Below, piece after piece: positions 35,201 through 44,136 of a stretch of 64,000 bases of DNA (position 1 is the first letter of the stretch; every line of letters starts with the position of its first letter). Below the pieces are notes generated by a model. The model was not told the DNA's origin. It was given only the letters and a program-made list of their open reading frames with translations, and ran no database searches. The stretch comes from Chrysogorgia sp. JL179-B06 (taxonomy: Eukaryota; Cnidaria; Anthozoa; Scleralcyonacea; Chrysogorgiidae), in contig JAYKKM010000048.1 in the NCBI GenBank assembly GCA_035772405.1, forward strand, positions 2,611,501 through 2,675,500, in the 5' to 3' direction. A program made the position numbers and the translations under genes.

Positions 35201-38200
35201 CAATGATCCATAGGGATTTTCCAAGGATCCTTAAAGGATTTTCCAAGGATACTTAAGGATTTGCCAAGGAACCTTAAGGATTTGCCAAGGATCCTATAGC
35301 GCACATCGTTATAATGCGCAACTCCATATAACACGGTTTATCCTTGGCCCCAAAAATTTCACTTTGGCCTAGTTATTATGATCACTAGAGACAATTTATT
35401 TGAATCATCTTAACAATTGCTGAACGTTCCTGAATGATCGCGATTATTATGAGATAGAATGACAATGCGGCAGTGTCATTAGTCTTTAGCGATCGACTTC
35501 TAACTTCAAGCTAATCTTCAATCTCACATTAACAAGATGAATAACATAACAGAAAATGTGTGTTGATTTTATTACAGACGTTATAAGGATCCAACAGAAA
35601 GTGCTTCTGAGTTCTGGCAGTATCCAAGCTTGTTCCCAGTACTCTTTCCACAATATTGTGCCAGGAGTGGCAAGAGTACTGGGAACGAAATTTGCCCAAT
35701 AACACGCTTCATCTATAACGCAGTCTCCACTATGGACCCCAACTACCGTGCTATAGCAAGGCTTTACTGTTTGATTGATATATAATAACAATAATAATAA
35801 TATAGAAAATTTATATAGCGCTGATTCCGTATAGTCCATTAGCGCTTTACAATGGTTAAAACTAATTAAATAACAGTAAACTAAGAAAACTTATTTAACA
35901 AGCTATTTACAATCTTCTGGTAAAATAAAATTAAAATGTTCTTAAGTTCATAATGCACAATTATAAAAACGCTTTTGTAAAAAGATGTGTTTTAAGTTGT
36001 TTTTTAAAAGAACATAATGATAACTTAGAGTCAGGGCTTCTAAGTTTATCTGGCAGTGTGTTCCAGAGCGTATGTGCAGCCACTGAGAATTCTCTGAATC
36101 CATAGCCTTTGAGGTTATATTGTTCCTTTTGAAGAAAGTTCTTCGATTGTGACCTTAGTCTACGATTCGGTATGTATTGAGTGATAAGCTCTTTAAGACA
36201 GGTGGGAGCGGTGTTTTTTAGACATTTAAAAGTTAGTAGTATAATCTTATAGTGAATTCTGAACTCTATTAGTAGCCAGTGTAGTTGTATTAACACAGGT
36301 GTAATATGTTCTTGTCTTTTGGTGAGGCATACTAGTCTGGCTGCCGAGTTTTGTATGCTTTGAAGTTTCTGTATTAACTGATTTGGAATGCCATACAAAA
36401 GTGAATTACAGAAATCCAACCTGGTGGTTACAAAGGAATGTACAAGAATTTCTGCTGATTGTAGTGATAAGTATTTTCGAATACGTGCTATATTCCATGT
36501 ACTGCCCATGTGGTAAAACCCAGAAACATTTTTCTGAGGGTATGAGCTGGACAATCGTCAATGTACCAGCTCTCCCACGCTGCTCAATTTTACAACCTGA
36601 CAGATACATTTCCATTTACTGTACATACATACCTTGTTCAATGGCTTAAACTTGATGTCTTTTGGAGGCCTGGCATCATAAAGGAATGGACCCTGGACAG
36701 TATCCAGGTCATGTGTTCCTATGGCAACTAGCGACCTCTTTCGACATATATTCTGGTGAAGCTTGTCTTGTAGCTCAATAAAACTGTTATAGCTTTCCTG
36801 CAAACAAAAAAGGCAATGAAACAGGGTACTAACAGGGTACTGCACTGCACTAACATTGCAAGGTTGTGGGTTCAATTCCAACCAGAAGGCCTTGAAGTTG
36901 CATTTTTTGCAACTGGTCCCGGTTTGGTCTTAAAATGTATAAATATTACTTGTTACTACCCTCTAGTCTATTTAATTATAGATGGAAATCTTACTGCAAG
37001 ATTAGCAAGATCTTGTAAGATTTAATTACAATAAGATTTTAACAAGATCTTGTAAGATTATAATAAGATTTTTGCAAGATCTTGTAAGATTCTTACTGTA
37101 TAAAGAATCTTCCAAAAATCTTTTTTATTAAAACTCTTAATAATATGATTTCTTAATAACACCCAACTAATAAGATTTTCCACCTCAGTAAAGCCAATTA
37201 ACTACTTTTACAACTACAAGTCTTTAAGTAACCTCTGTTAACGTAACACCACGCAAGACTGCAGCTACACAGTATGGCCGTACTTGGGATGTCTAAGTTA
37301 GAATGAAGAAATGCATGATTTAGAAATGGTATAATGTACAGTTAAGAATGGAAAAGAAGTTTGATCATCTTGGACAACAAACCTTACCTCCTTTTTTATT
37401 GTTAACCTCTGTAATGGGCCATCAGGTTTTGAAAAATTATACCTTGGGGCTTTTATTCTGGATAAAATATGATGAAAAATCAATGTCAAGTGTAGTCAAG
37501 CTGCACTCACTTCTTCAATAACAGGCATGTAATGGAGGGTCAACTGCACAACACTTACTTTTGAAGAAAGACTAGCAAGCCTCTTGATAATCCTTCCATA
37601 CAAAGCAGATCATATCTAAATAAAACAAGAACTGAATTAATTCAATCTTAGGTCTCACCACCACAAAGGCCGCATCAACGCTCAGTTACCGTACCGATTT
37701 GCAGGGACGTCAATTTTGTAAATAATTTTGTCAGAAGCACTTTCAGCTTTGTCTCTGCCTTGTTCCTTGCTGATCATAACTTTCTCCGACGTCTGTGAAA
37801 ATGTTCCACAAGAAAAGAAACACAAATCAAATTTTTTCTCATTTGTCTACATGTGAATCATTAATTTTACTCAGCATTATCTTACTGATCATGATCTTTT
37901 TCTTACAGTATCATAATTTCACTCAACATATTTTACTCATTATATTTTACTCAACAGTACACCAGTTGACTTTTCATTATACTGACGTATATATGCAGTA
38001 CTGACTTGTCCTTAGACTCACCAACATTTGGCATAACTTAAACTATCTACCCAAACTGTTTACTAAATGGTCTAATTGCTATAAGTACTGTACACATATT
38101 GCACAAAAGGTGGTCAGACCCAGGATATGAACCTGTATCTCCCAGCTCATAGACATGTGTGGTACCACACATGGCCTAATGGCCATTAATTGGTCTAATG

Positions 38201-41200
38201 GCCATGGTCTAATTAACAATTAGACAAGGAATTCGAGTTGTCTATGAGTAATTAGTAGAAACTGACCATGGTCTATTACAAATGCTGCATTCTGATTGGC
38301 TACTCAACCGTTGTCTATTCGTGATAGACAACGTTTGGGAAACGTGCTCAAAACAATGGCAGAAAACTCTCGTTTTGGGGAGGTTTCAGATGAGTTTTTG
38401 GATAATTTTTTGGAGAATGCATGATTTGTAATAGTCCACTAATTTGTTTCTACTAAAACAATTAGACAACTCGTCCTCGTTGACTATTCGCTCATAGACA
38501 ACTCGGACTCGTTGTCTAATTGTTAAATAGTCAACAAAAAGCCTGAGTTGACTATTCGCTCATAGACAATGAGGACAAGTTGTCTAATTGTTTTAGTAGA
38601 AACAATTAGTGGACTATTACAAATCATGCATTCTCAAAAAAATTATCCAAAAACTCATCTGAAACCTCCCCAAAACAAGACTTTTCTGCCGTTGTTTTGA
38701 GCGCGTTTCGCCATCATGGTCTATCACAAATAGACAACGGTTGAGTAGCCAATCCGAATGCAGTATTTGTAATGGACCATGGTCAGTTTCTACTAATGTT
38801 AATTAGACCACAACAGTAGGTAGTCACTGGGGCTTCAAGGGTTAATGGTTGATTTCAACCAATGAAAATGAAGGTGCTGCCTTTGCTAAAATGCTCTTGC
38901 TCAAACTTTTCAATTAAATGTTCAGTTCCAAGCTCAATGGAAAAGAGCAGTATTTAACACAGTACAGTATAACATAATCAATTACACAGTACCACTTCAT
39001 CAAGCTCTATCCCAAATTCAAAGCAAAGTTCATCAAATTCTTCATCAGCTACAGAATATATAAAACAGATGGATGTAATTATAGCATACAGGACAATAAT
39101 TAAGTGGTTTGAAAAGAAGAAAAAAACTTTAACAAAATACTTTTCAAGAAGAGAGATTTGTGACAGAAGAAACCTACCTGTACCAACCAAGTTACATTTA
39201 ACAAAGAAGTGGGGGGGGGGGTCACATCAGCACCCCCACCATCCATAATTAAGTTACACCCCTGAGCATGGAGTTGGGAAACAATTTCCTTTTTCAGGAT
39301 ATTTTGAGGATCAATTTTTTAGTTCAAAATGATAACCAAGGCTAATTGACATTTTAAAACAACTTCTCCCATATTAAGAAATACTTGGAGGCCAATGAGC
39401 AGAAATTATTTGTATGCTGATATATACGTAAATTGTTTGCTATGACTCAAGCTTAAACACAAACTCAGAAAAATGTTTCTGAGTCTCAGATGGGCATCTA
39501 ACCCTCAACCTTCTGATCTGCGGTTGGGCGTTCTAACCATTGAGCTACCAGAACTCAGAGCAAAGGCTACATGTTATGTAAGCTAGTTCATATCACAGGT
39601 TCGTTACTAGAAAGTTGCGGGGAGTTTTCTAAGCTCACGTTTAAGCTTGAGTAGCAAACAATTTACTATATACAGGGCCGGATTAACATTGCGCGAGGCC
39701 AGTGGCATATTTTTAGCGCGAGGCCACCGGACGACCCCCCCCCCCAACGTTATGAACACCTAACTAAATAAATTCAAAGACACAAAAGATTTAAAAAAAT
39801 CGTTTTCAGTTCTCTCCCCCCCAAAGACAAATAATAAATAAATATATAATAATAATATATAATAATAATATATAAAATAATATATATAATATATTTTATA
39901 AATTATTATAAAATTTGAGCGTTGGGATTGGTAAATTTCTGTCGCCATGGACCTCCATAAAATTTATCATCGGACCTCCTGTACTTTCGTTTTGGCCCCG
40001 CGCTGGAAGCCAATAGAAAAAAGGCTATCAGAAAGCGCGAGGGGCCCCTAAAAGAGCCCTAAAAGAGCGGGCTCCTAAATGCGCGAGGCCCCTAAATGCG
40101 CGGGGCCCCTAAATGCGCGGGGCCCCTAAATGTGCGAGTCCCTTAAAGAGCGGCCCCTTAATAGATCGGTCTTTTAGGGCCCCCGCTCTTTTAGGGGCCC
40201 GCTCTTTTAGAGGCCCAGCGCTTTTAAGGGCCTCGCGCATTCAGGGACCCCGCGTATTTAGGGGCCTCATGCTTTTATGAGCCCGCTCTTTTAGGGACGG
40301 AGCCCTTAAAAGGGTAGGGCCCCTAAAAGTGCTAGGCCCCCAAAAGCGCGAGGCCCGTGGCATATGCCACTTCTGCCATATGGTTAATCCGGCTATATAG
40401 AAATATAACCAAGCTGCAAGTCATGTTTAATATATATAATTGGTCAAATATAATTATGTATATGAAAAATCTGACTGCCCCAACCAGGAATCGAACACGT
40501 TGGTCTCCGAATCAACGCATCGGCGCTCTAACCACTGAGCTACTCAGAGACGGTCAGAACAGTCAAACATCACATACATATTTATACATTGCCCCAACTC
40601 TCAAATCTCTACAGGAAGACATCCATCGTCGACTCAAGTAGCGAGCTTATCACCGGCTCTTGTATACAGGAGGCTTTAGAACAATTGTAGATGAAAAGAG
40701 GATTTATTATTAGTATTTATTCGAAACGTCAGTATTTTGTTACTAAAAATCTTGGCAGTTTACCACCTTTTCACTTTGCTATATATATATCGAAAACAAC
40801 GCTTATGCAGCACTCTCCTTTCTTTATATACTTGTATGCTGATATTGGGGAAAACGATCACCAAAAGTAAACTGAGATGTTTTTAAAACAAATTCTCCCA
40901 ACTAGTACTATAAGAAATGATTGGAGACCAATAAGGAGAATTTGTATGTTCATATTGTTGTTTAAAGGGCTAACCAAGTTTTGATTTACAAGCCATCCAA
41001 ACTATAAACGATCGCGGGAATATTAAACTGAAACATGATTGATTGATAATTTTCAGTCCAATTGCTACCACGGCAACTGGAACACATTGATCATTGATGA
41101 TTGATTGCTATTGAAACCATGATGGCAATTCTATCGTAATATTTTAACGCGATTTCCTACCTGACTTGAAATAGCACTTACTATATTCCTGACCAAGGAT

Positions 41201-41239
41201 CTTGAATAACTGATCGCGCTCAACTTGAACGGTAGGCAT
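20277..41239 (-). CDS. FARSB: Phenylalanine--tRNA ligase beta subunit (cytosolic), 21 coding exons
   Basis: Beta chain of the alpha2-beta2 enzyme that charges tRNA-Phe. Exons (minus): 41239-41182, 39048-38993, 37792-37695, 37615-37559, 37457-37388, 37292-37233, 36797-36633, 34289-34248, 32556-32448, 31219-31149, 30945-30884, 29988-29937, 28723-28665, 27753-27647, 26587-26487, 25796-25716, 25578-25486, 24011-23894, 23296-23232, 22147-22045, 20428-20277. They join to 1779 nt (592 aa plus stop), close to human FARSB (589 aa). Family landmarks: start [76 protein letters not shown]5 domain with [46 protein letters not shown] and C-terminus [10 protein letters not shown]. No domain is missing. Every junction keeps frame; all introns are GT-AG except 26588-27646. 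Donors of exons 2 and 3 (GTACTG, GTACGG) are weak. Exon calls rest on remembered family conservation. Confidence 0.95.
20640..21335. repeat. Inverted repeat with 21-bp tandem core (FARSB intron 20)
   Basis: GACGAGCAAATAGAAGGCAT repeats about three and a half times at 20692-20768 and creates an EQIEGID peptide repeat in a chance frame. The same words appear reversed at 21240-21300 (ATTTGCTCGTCAATGCCTTC), with the flank TACTAGTACGTATTCC-like also inverted. This is a fold-back structure of about 690 bp. Confidence 0.6.
21544..21937. mobile_element. MITE with about 40-bp inverted ends (FARSB intron 20)
   Basis: GGAAGCTGTCATTAATTCCA with GGAGGGGGGCAGAAGGAAAA at the left is mirrored by TTTTCCTTCTGCCCCCCTCC and GGAATTGATGACAGCTCC at the right. 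The inside repeats GGGCCA(T/C)GAAACT. A fragment related to its middle (CTGTGTTGTCGGTAT) occurs at 49120-49140. Confidence 0.75.
22400..22438 (-). ncRNA. Hammerhead-ribozyme-like core (repeat-borne)
   Basis: Read on the minus strand: CTGAAGA, then a pairing stretch with CTC...GAG, then GTCGAAACGTCAG. This matches CUGANGA-stem II-GAAA followed by ACGU. One extra base lies between the CUGANGA box and stem II compared with the minimal motif, so activity is uncertain. It lies in FARSB intron 19, transcribed in the sense orientation. Confidence 0.4.
22476..22745. repeat. Minisatellite, about 73-bp unit (FARSB intron 19)
   Basis: GTGAGTGGGTGTTGCGTCAT, GCGTTAAGCGTGGGCCAATA and TTGTTTGTGTCATAATCAAT recur in order about three and a half times with few differences. 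Confidence 0.85.
23022..23175. repeat. Minisatellite with ACGCGT core, 18-20 bp unit (FARSB intron 19)
   Basis: Eight or so tandem copies of ACACGCGTGAAATTAAAAA. Each contains the palindrome ACGCGT. The words flanking the array (TTAAGGTTTAATTTCAC at 22961 and GAAATTAAACCTTAATT at 23166) are inverted relative to one another, so the whole forms a fold-back. Confidence 0.85.
23398..23850. repeat. Dispersed repeat, copy 1 (FARSB intron 18)
   Basis: About 430 bp, from TTTGCATAATGTAAATTGAC to CAGTCTTCTTTCGAGATCAG, is repeated at 60722-61125 in an ABCG intron with small differences and one 30-bp deletion. No inverted ends were seen and the class is unknown. Confidence 0.75.
24030..25445 (+). repeat. 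1.4-kb polypurine tract (GAGGAGAAA)n in FARSB intron 17
   Basis: Almost pure A/G on the plus strand: AGGAGGAGAAAGAG units with nested 54-60-bp blocks such as AGAAGGAGCAAGATGAGGAG repeated four times near 24420-24560. All long open frames here are artefacts. In the FARSB transcript the tract is polypyrimidine and directly precedes the 3' splice site of the exon at 24011. Confidence 0.9.
25890..26060. mobile_element. Half copy of MITE family A (FARSB intron 15)
   Basis: Only the right arm is present (AATTCTCTACCCTGCACCTG, CGTCAGAGACCATCTC to GTTGCCAATGTCCTTTAA). Confidence 0.75.
26172..26428. repeat. tRNA-like fold-back SINE relic (FARSB intron 15)
   Basis: A tRNA-like sequence on the minus strand (about 26309-26238) has box A (TAGCTCAGTCGGTAGAGC) and box B (GGTTCGAATCC). 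The anticodon-loop position reads AGC, but the anticodon and T stems have mismatches. It is flanked by arms of about 84 bp (26172-26255 against 26345-26428) that are reverse complements, so the whole folds back. It is a SINE or tRNA pseudogene; a functional tRNA-Ala is unlikely. Confidence 0.6.
26588..27646 (-). other. FARSB: Probable U12-type intron with AT-AA ends in FARSB
   Basis: After AGAGCAG the intron starts ATATCCTTAT, the U12 5' splice-site consensus. Near the 3' end is TCCTTAACC, the U12 branch-site consensus, and 10 nt after its second A the intron would end ...AAATCTAA just before ATGTGATTCACGCG. This join alone gives in-frame PPTRADVIHACD, as in other FARSB proteins. There is no AG in the 30 nt upstream of the exon, and ending at the AC of TTCAC would create a stop. 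The intron also contains tRNA-SINE relics. Confidence 0.75.
26640..27345. repeat. Cluster of tRNA-derived SINE fragments (inside the U12-type intron)
   Basis: Several copies, mostly on the minus strand, of CTCGGTAGCTCAATGGTTAG with a B-box-like GGTTCAATTCC, followed by a tail with GAGCTTGACGATTGTCCATG and CTCTCCCACATTCACTACA. Copies sit near 26690-26740, 26850-26960, 27060-27130 and (plus) 27312-27345. Confidence 0.7.
28084..28441. mobile_element. Fold-back MITE, about 358 bp (FARSB intron 13)
   Basis: Arms of about 130 bp are inverted: TAGTTTTAGAGAAATTTTGG at the left against CGAAATTTCGCTAAAATTAA at the right, and TTCTGATTGCGGGCAAATGC against GCATTCGCCCGCAATCAGAA. The loop carries a second inverted word CACGTTATTG/CAATAACGTG. 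Confidence 0.75.
28768..29193. mobile_element. Fold-back element family D, intact copy, with two hammerhead-like cores
   Basis: Near-perfect palindrome of about 426 bp ending ACATAGTTTGACGCT and AGCGTCAAACTATAT, centred near 28981. Each arm holds CTGATGAAGACAC...GTGTCGAAA: minus strand 28862-28828 and plus strand 29086-29120. The element lies in FARSB intron 12. Other copies: 50061-50812 and 59527-60135. No protein is encoded. Confidence 0.8.
29345..29880. mobile_element. Possible DNA element with GTTTACACTA / AGTGTAAAC ends
   Basis: GTCTGTTTACACTACAAAGG at 29396 and TAGTGTAAACCTAGCCTTAG at 29863-29882 are partly inverted. GTTTACACTAC and CGTAGCGTAGTG words recur inside. The open frames on both strands have no recognisable similarity. 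The boundaries are uncertain. Confidence 0.4.
30535..30735. repeat. tRNA-SINE fold-back (FARSB intron 11)
   Basis: A plus-strand tRNA-like unit at 30630-30700 has box A (GGTAGCTCAATGTTTAGAG) and a good box B (GCGGGTTCGATTCCCGT). A partial inverted copy lies at 30538-30600 (GACGGGAATCGAACCCACAA). GAGTAGCAAACAATT-like words flank both ends. Confidence 0.65.
31260..32275 (-). repeat. Tandem array of tRNA-SINE half units (FARSB intron 9)
   Basis: About ten or more head-to-tail units of roughly 85-95 bp. On the minus strand each contains GTAGCTCAATGGTTAGAGCA (tRNA box A), CACTGGTCATCAGAAGGTTA, then CAGGTTGTACACATA and AACCTTTACT. The B-box region is replaced by GGTTACAGGTTG, so each unit keeps the 5' half of a tRNA and loses the second promoter box. 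Confidence 0.85.
32804..33287. mobile_element. Fold-back MITE family B, full copy (FARSB intron 8)
   Basis: Ends TTAAAGTGCACCTGACATCA and GATGTTAGGTGCACTTTAA, with long inverted arms including AGATATATCAGTTTGTTTGA and its complement. Second full copy at 44228-44692. Confidence 0.85.
33337..33900 (-). mobile_element. Non-LTR retrotransposon 3' fragment (FARSB intron 8)
   Basis: 33887-33585 on the minus strand encodes the end of a CR1/Jockey-type reverse transcriptase [21 protein letters not shown], then [20 protein letters not shown] and CINNLI. The frame ends with a stop at 33585. The 3' tail is (ATTC)n at 33337-33356. It is 5' truncated and dead. Confidence 0.8.
34335..35295. repeat. Palindromic GGATCCTTAAGGATTTG minisatellite (FARSB intron 7)
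   Basis: Some 45 tandem units of about 20-21 bp built on AAGGATCCTTAAGGATTTGC. Each unit holds the palindrome AAGGATCCTT or TCCTTAAGGA. An open frame of 144 codons crosses it only because the unit length is often a multiple of three. Confidence 0.9.
35770..36480 (-). mobile_element. Non-LTR retrotransposon 3' fragment with RT end (FARSB intron 7)
   Basis: About 36480-35961 on the minus strand gives [56 protein letters not shown], then [11 protein letters not shown] and [11 protein letters not shown] stop. This is the C-terminal reverse-transcriptase region of an L2/CR1-like element. The frame is open, but the 5' side is lost against a tRNA-SINE relic at 36515-36590. The 3' end has an ATT-rich tail near 35790. 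Confidence 0.85.
36995..37110. repeat. AAGATCTTGTAAGATT tandem repeat (FARSB intron 6)
   Basis: About five imperfect units built around GCAAGATCTTGTAAGATT with the palindrome AAGATCTT. The architecture is like the GGATCC array 2 kb away but with a different base at the core. Confidence 0.75.
38214..38830. mobile_element. Fold-back repeat R2, fuller copy (FARSB intron 2)
   Basis: Two inverted arms meet near 38515: ATTAGTAGAAACTGACCATG, CTATTACAAATGCTGCATTC and TGGCTACTCAACCGTTGTCT are repeated in reverse at 38640-38810. The centre has copies of CAATTAGACAACTCG. Ends read GTCTAATTAACAATTAGAC and TTAATTAGACC. Confidence 0.75.
39480..39570 (-). repeat. tRNA-SINE relic (FARSB intron 1)
   Basis: On the minus strand, TGGTAGCTCAATGGTTAGAA (box A) is followed by GCAGATCAGAAGGTTGAGGG and TGAGACTCAGAAACATTT. 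CTATGACTCAAGC/GCTTGAGTAGC flanks make a fold-back out to about 39430-39665. Confidence 0.6.
39673..40392. mobile_element. DNA transposon with CAGGGCCGGATTAA end (FARSB intron 1)
   Basis: The left end CAGGGCCGGATTAACATTGC is matched at the right by ATGGTTAATCCGG, and GCGAGGCCAGTGGCATA is matched by GCGAGGCCCGTGGCATATGC on the outer arms. CTATATA flanks both sides (39666-39672 and 40393-40399). The inside has many CCCCTAAATGCGCGGGG units in both directions. Nonautonomous, about 720 bp. Confidence 0.7.
40476..40560 (-). repeat. tRNA-derived SINE relic (FARSB intron 1)
   Basis: On the minus strand, TGAGTAGCTCAGTGGTTAGA (box A) and CGTGTTCGATTCCTGGTTGG (box B) are correctly spaced, but the anticodon arm is not canonical and the acceptor ends do not pair well. 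An open frame running through it is an artefact. Confidence 0.6.
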
Positions 41240-41365
41240 GGTTAAAGAGCTGTTTAAACAGAACTGAAAGTGAAAGAAATGTAACAAAGATCGGCGCTGA
41301 CGATTACCGATATTTAGATTACATGAGTTATGGAGAAATGTAACCGCTGTACACTTTTGTGACTC

Positions 41366-41476
41366 TTATAATATAATATGTATCAGAGAATATGTATCTA
41401 TATTTGTATATTATATGTATATATGTATATACTATACCGGTATATATCTATATATATATCCATCAAAATCTATCCC

Positions 41477-41514
<38 letters not shown>

Positions 41515-41685
41515 AATCTATCTATCTATCTATCAGTCTATCTGTCTGTCTGTCAATCAATCCGTCAATCAATCCGATCCATCCATCAATCACTCAATCT
41601 GTCTGTCTGTCTAATCTAATGTCTGTCTGTCTGTTTGTTGTCTAATCTAATCTAATGTCTGTCTGTCTACCTATCTATCAAAACT
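41366..41685 (+). repeat. Tetranucleotide microsatellite cluster (ATCT / CTGT)
   Basis: (TATC)n at 41472-41535, then CTGT and AATC tetramers to about 41680. It lies between the FARSB start and SELENOK. Confidence 0.9.
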
Positions 41686-41689
41686 ATTT

Positions 41690-42260
41690 TTTAACTTCTG
41701 CCAAATCAATGCTCAGTCAGGGCATTTATTTCAGGTGATACCAACTCCCTACAACATCTACCCCAGAAAACAAACACTCAGCAGTCTGTCATTTGTTTGT
41801 GTCGAAAAAGGCAGGTGTCCTGAGCATTTGTGGCGTGTAAAAAGTAACATACTTTAAAAACAAAAAGTTTGACGCATAACACAATGTGTTCTCATTTTTA
41901 TTACTTTTTATTACATTATTTTAAATAAGTCTGAAAGGAATACATTTCATCAATTAATATGGGTTTCTCCAAGTGGCTTTCCCCACATAATGTCATAAGA
42001 ACCTTACAGTAAACATACATCGATTCACTCCACTAGATAAATTCACAGGACTTAACAAAAAGACTATCTTAACAGTAAGCTGCTTTATATTAAACAATTA
42101 GCTTCAAAATTACCACTTCAATCAAAATTTCATTTTGAAGTTTTGTAAATAATGAACTCTTTTACTTGAAAAAACTCTTCAAATTATAAAAACTTAACAT
42201 GTCTCACTTTATTCTTAAGATACGAAGATTTGTTGGATATCATATATGTAACACTGTTAG
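41690..42260. other. Intergenic, nothing recognised
   Basis: Between FARSB and SELENOK. No coding signal on either strand. Confidence 0.5.
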
Positions 42261-42267
42261 GATGTGT

Positions 42268-42300
42268 AGTGTTTTGATTCTGCTTCACAAGCATCCTCAG
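42268..42300 (-). ncRNA. Decayed hammerhead-like core
   Basis: On the minus strand: CTGAGGA, stem TGCTT-GTGA-AAGCA, then AATCAAAACAC where GAAA is expected. The GAAA box is mutated, so it should be inactive. Confidence 0.3.
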
Positions 42301-42523
42301 GTAACATGAAAATTAAATCGGCATGATCAATTAATACTCATGATACGTCTCACTACATGTATCAAATCAAATCACTTGAAACTTCAATGTTTATCATGTA
42401 TAATAATAGTGTTATTTTGATACATCCGAGAGTAGTAAAAAGGAAGAGTGTTCCGTGGGCAGTGTTTTAGATAATAACAAAGTGAACAGGTGGAGAACTG
42501 CCGAGATTTTATGAACGAAATAC

Positions 42524-42553
42524 TGACGTTTCGAGGAGAGCTTTTCATCAGAG
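42524..42553 (-). ncRNA. Hammerhead-ribozyme-like core
   Basis: On the minus strand: CTCTGATGAAAAGC, TCTCCTC, then GAAACGTCA. CUGAUGA and GAAA boxes are both present and are followed by ACGU, but stem II pairs poorly. Confidence 0.35.
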
Positions 42554-42977
42554 TTTTGGGTGATTTAGTTACATAATGCAAAGGATACATGGTTTTTCAG
42601 TACAAGTCATTATGCAGTGTGACGTATGATTCATATCTCAAGAACAAAGCGAGACATGCATCTATATCAATTTAAAGAGTGTTTCAAATGTAACCAAACG
42701 TTATCCTTTATCTACCACTACCTTAGCTCAATATGTAGTTTGATAAACATATAAACATAAAACATTATTCGCTCAATAGCTTACTACAGCTAAATATCAT
42801 TGTCCTGAGTTCCTGACATAATTTACAGTAAATATTTTATCTTTTGTGGAGCCAAGCTGCATAATCCAGGGTCATGCTTGTTGTTTGAGGAAACAACAAG
42901 CATTTACCTGAAGGAGAAATCAAAAGAACAAAATTATAATGAGTGATATAAAAGTGTAACCAGTTGTGCTCTGTAAG

Positions 42978-43575
42978 TAGTGTAGAAATACAAATCAAAT
43001 ACTCTAAAAGGTTGATGTACTACCAAAATAATGTGAAGGAGATCAAAGTGTTGTGCTGTGTAGGTAGTGTAGAAATACAAATCAAATACTCTAAAAGGTT
43101 GATGTACTACCAAAATAATGTGAAGGAGATCAAAGTGTTGTGCTGTGTAGGTAGTGTAGAAATACAAATCAAATACTCTAAAAGGTTGGTGTACTACCAA
43201 AATAGTGTGAAGGAGATCAAAGTGTTGTGCTGTGTAGGTAGTGTAGAAATACAAACCAAATACTATAAAAGGTTGATGTACTACCAAAATAATGTGAAGG
43301 AGATCAAAGTGTTGTGCTGTGTAGGTAGTATAGAAATACAAATCAAATACTATAAAAGGTTGGTGTACTACCAAAATAATGTGTAGGAGATCAAAGTGTT
43401 GTGCTGTGTAGGTAGTGTAGAAATACAAATCAAATACTCTAAAAGGTTGATGTACTACCAAAATAATGTGAAGGAGATCAAAGTGTTGTGCTGTGTAGGT
43501 ACAGTAGTGTAGAAATACAAATCAAATACTCTAAAAGGTTGGTGTACTACCAAAATAGTGTGTAGAAGGTTTAAT
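42978..43575. repeat. Tandem array, 87-bp unit, seven copies
   Basis: GTAGTGTAGAAATACAAATC, AAATACTCTAAAAGGTTG and TGTACTACCAAAATAATGTG recur every 87 bp with very few changes. The unit is a slice of the R1 repeat (compare 8697-8750). The peptides read across it on both strands are artefacts of the 87-bp (29-codon) period. Confidence 0.9.
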
Positions 43576-43942
43576 AGTTTCAAGTGAACACCCTTCAGAC
43601 AGCGAGAGAAGCATAAAGTGAAATGAAAACTGAGTGAAGCATTTATACATGAAATAATTATTTGACAAAAATAAGCCAATTAGGTATGAAAAACAATAAC
43701 TAGTTAATGGATGTAAAAGTAGGAGTAGATGTAAAAATATTTTTATATATAAGTGCCAATCCAGGTTTGGGGATTTTACATATTTGTGATCTTTGGAATC
43801 TCTCAAGAAAAATTGTAAAATATCTTGTTATCTGAATATTTCATCTTCATGCCTTTTATCCCTGCTAAAGTGGTGTACTATTCACAGGAAATGACGTCAA
43901 AGCAGGGACACGCAAGACATTGCACATTAATTCAGCAATGAA

Positions 43943-44021
43943 ATACAAAGAAAGTTTGGGAATTGAGCGAATTTTGTCTAAACAGGTGTGTTTAAAGTCC
44001 AGTGCCAAACTTTCTTTGTAT
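43943..44021 (-). promoter_or_regulatory. 17-bp perfect hairpin in the SELENOK 3' region
   Basis: ATACAAAGAAAGTTTGG at 43943-43959 is exactly complementary to 44005-44021, with a 45-nt loop. It lacks the TGA/GA quartet and apical AA of a SECIS element. An ATTAAA on the minus strand at 43575-43570 could end the transcript. Confidence 0.45.
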
Positions 44022-44031
44022 TGATGTAACG

Positions 44032-44100
44032 AATGTGGGAGAGCTTGGAGTACCGTCGACAGACGATACATGGACGATCATCAAGCTCCACATTCACTAC
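44032..44100 (-). repeat. tRNA-SINE tail segment in the SELENOK 3' UTR
   Basis: GTGGAGCTTGATGATCGTCC and the CCAAGCTCTCCCACATTCGT words match the tail of the SINE copies at 26806-26870 and fold as a hairpin. Confidence 0.6.
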
Positions 44101-44136
44101 GTTGATGGGTGCGTGCAATGAGGTAAGTGTTGTTTT

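Noticed and set aside
37690..37690. Donor GTAACT one step downstream of the chosen FARSB exon 3 end
   Set aside because: Joining there to the acceptor at 37615 shifts frame and gives a stop within 15 codons; GTACGG at 37694 restores [10 protein letters not shown].
42934..43461. 175-codon and 140-codon repeat proteins
   Set aside because: Open only because the tandem unit is 87 bp (29 codons); both strands are open equally.
43700..44136. SECIS candidates around GCTTGATGATCGTCC and GGCATGAAGATGAAATATTC
   Set aside because: Neither gives the paired TGA/GA quartet with 10-13 bp of helix and an apical AA; the first belongs to a SINE tail hairpin.
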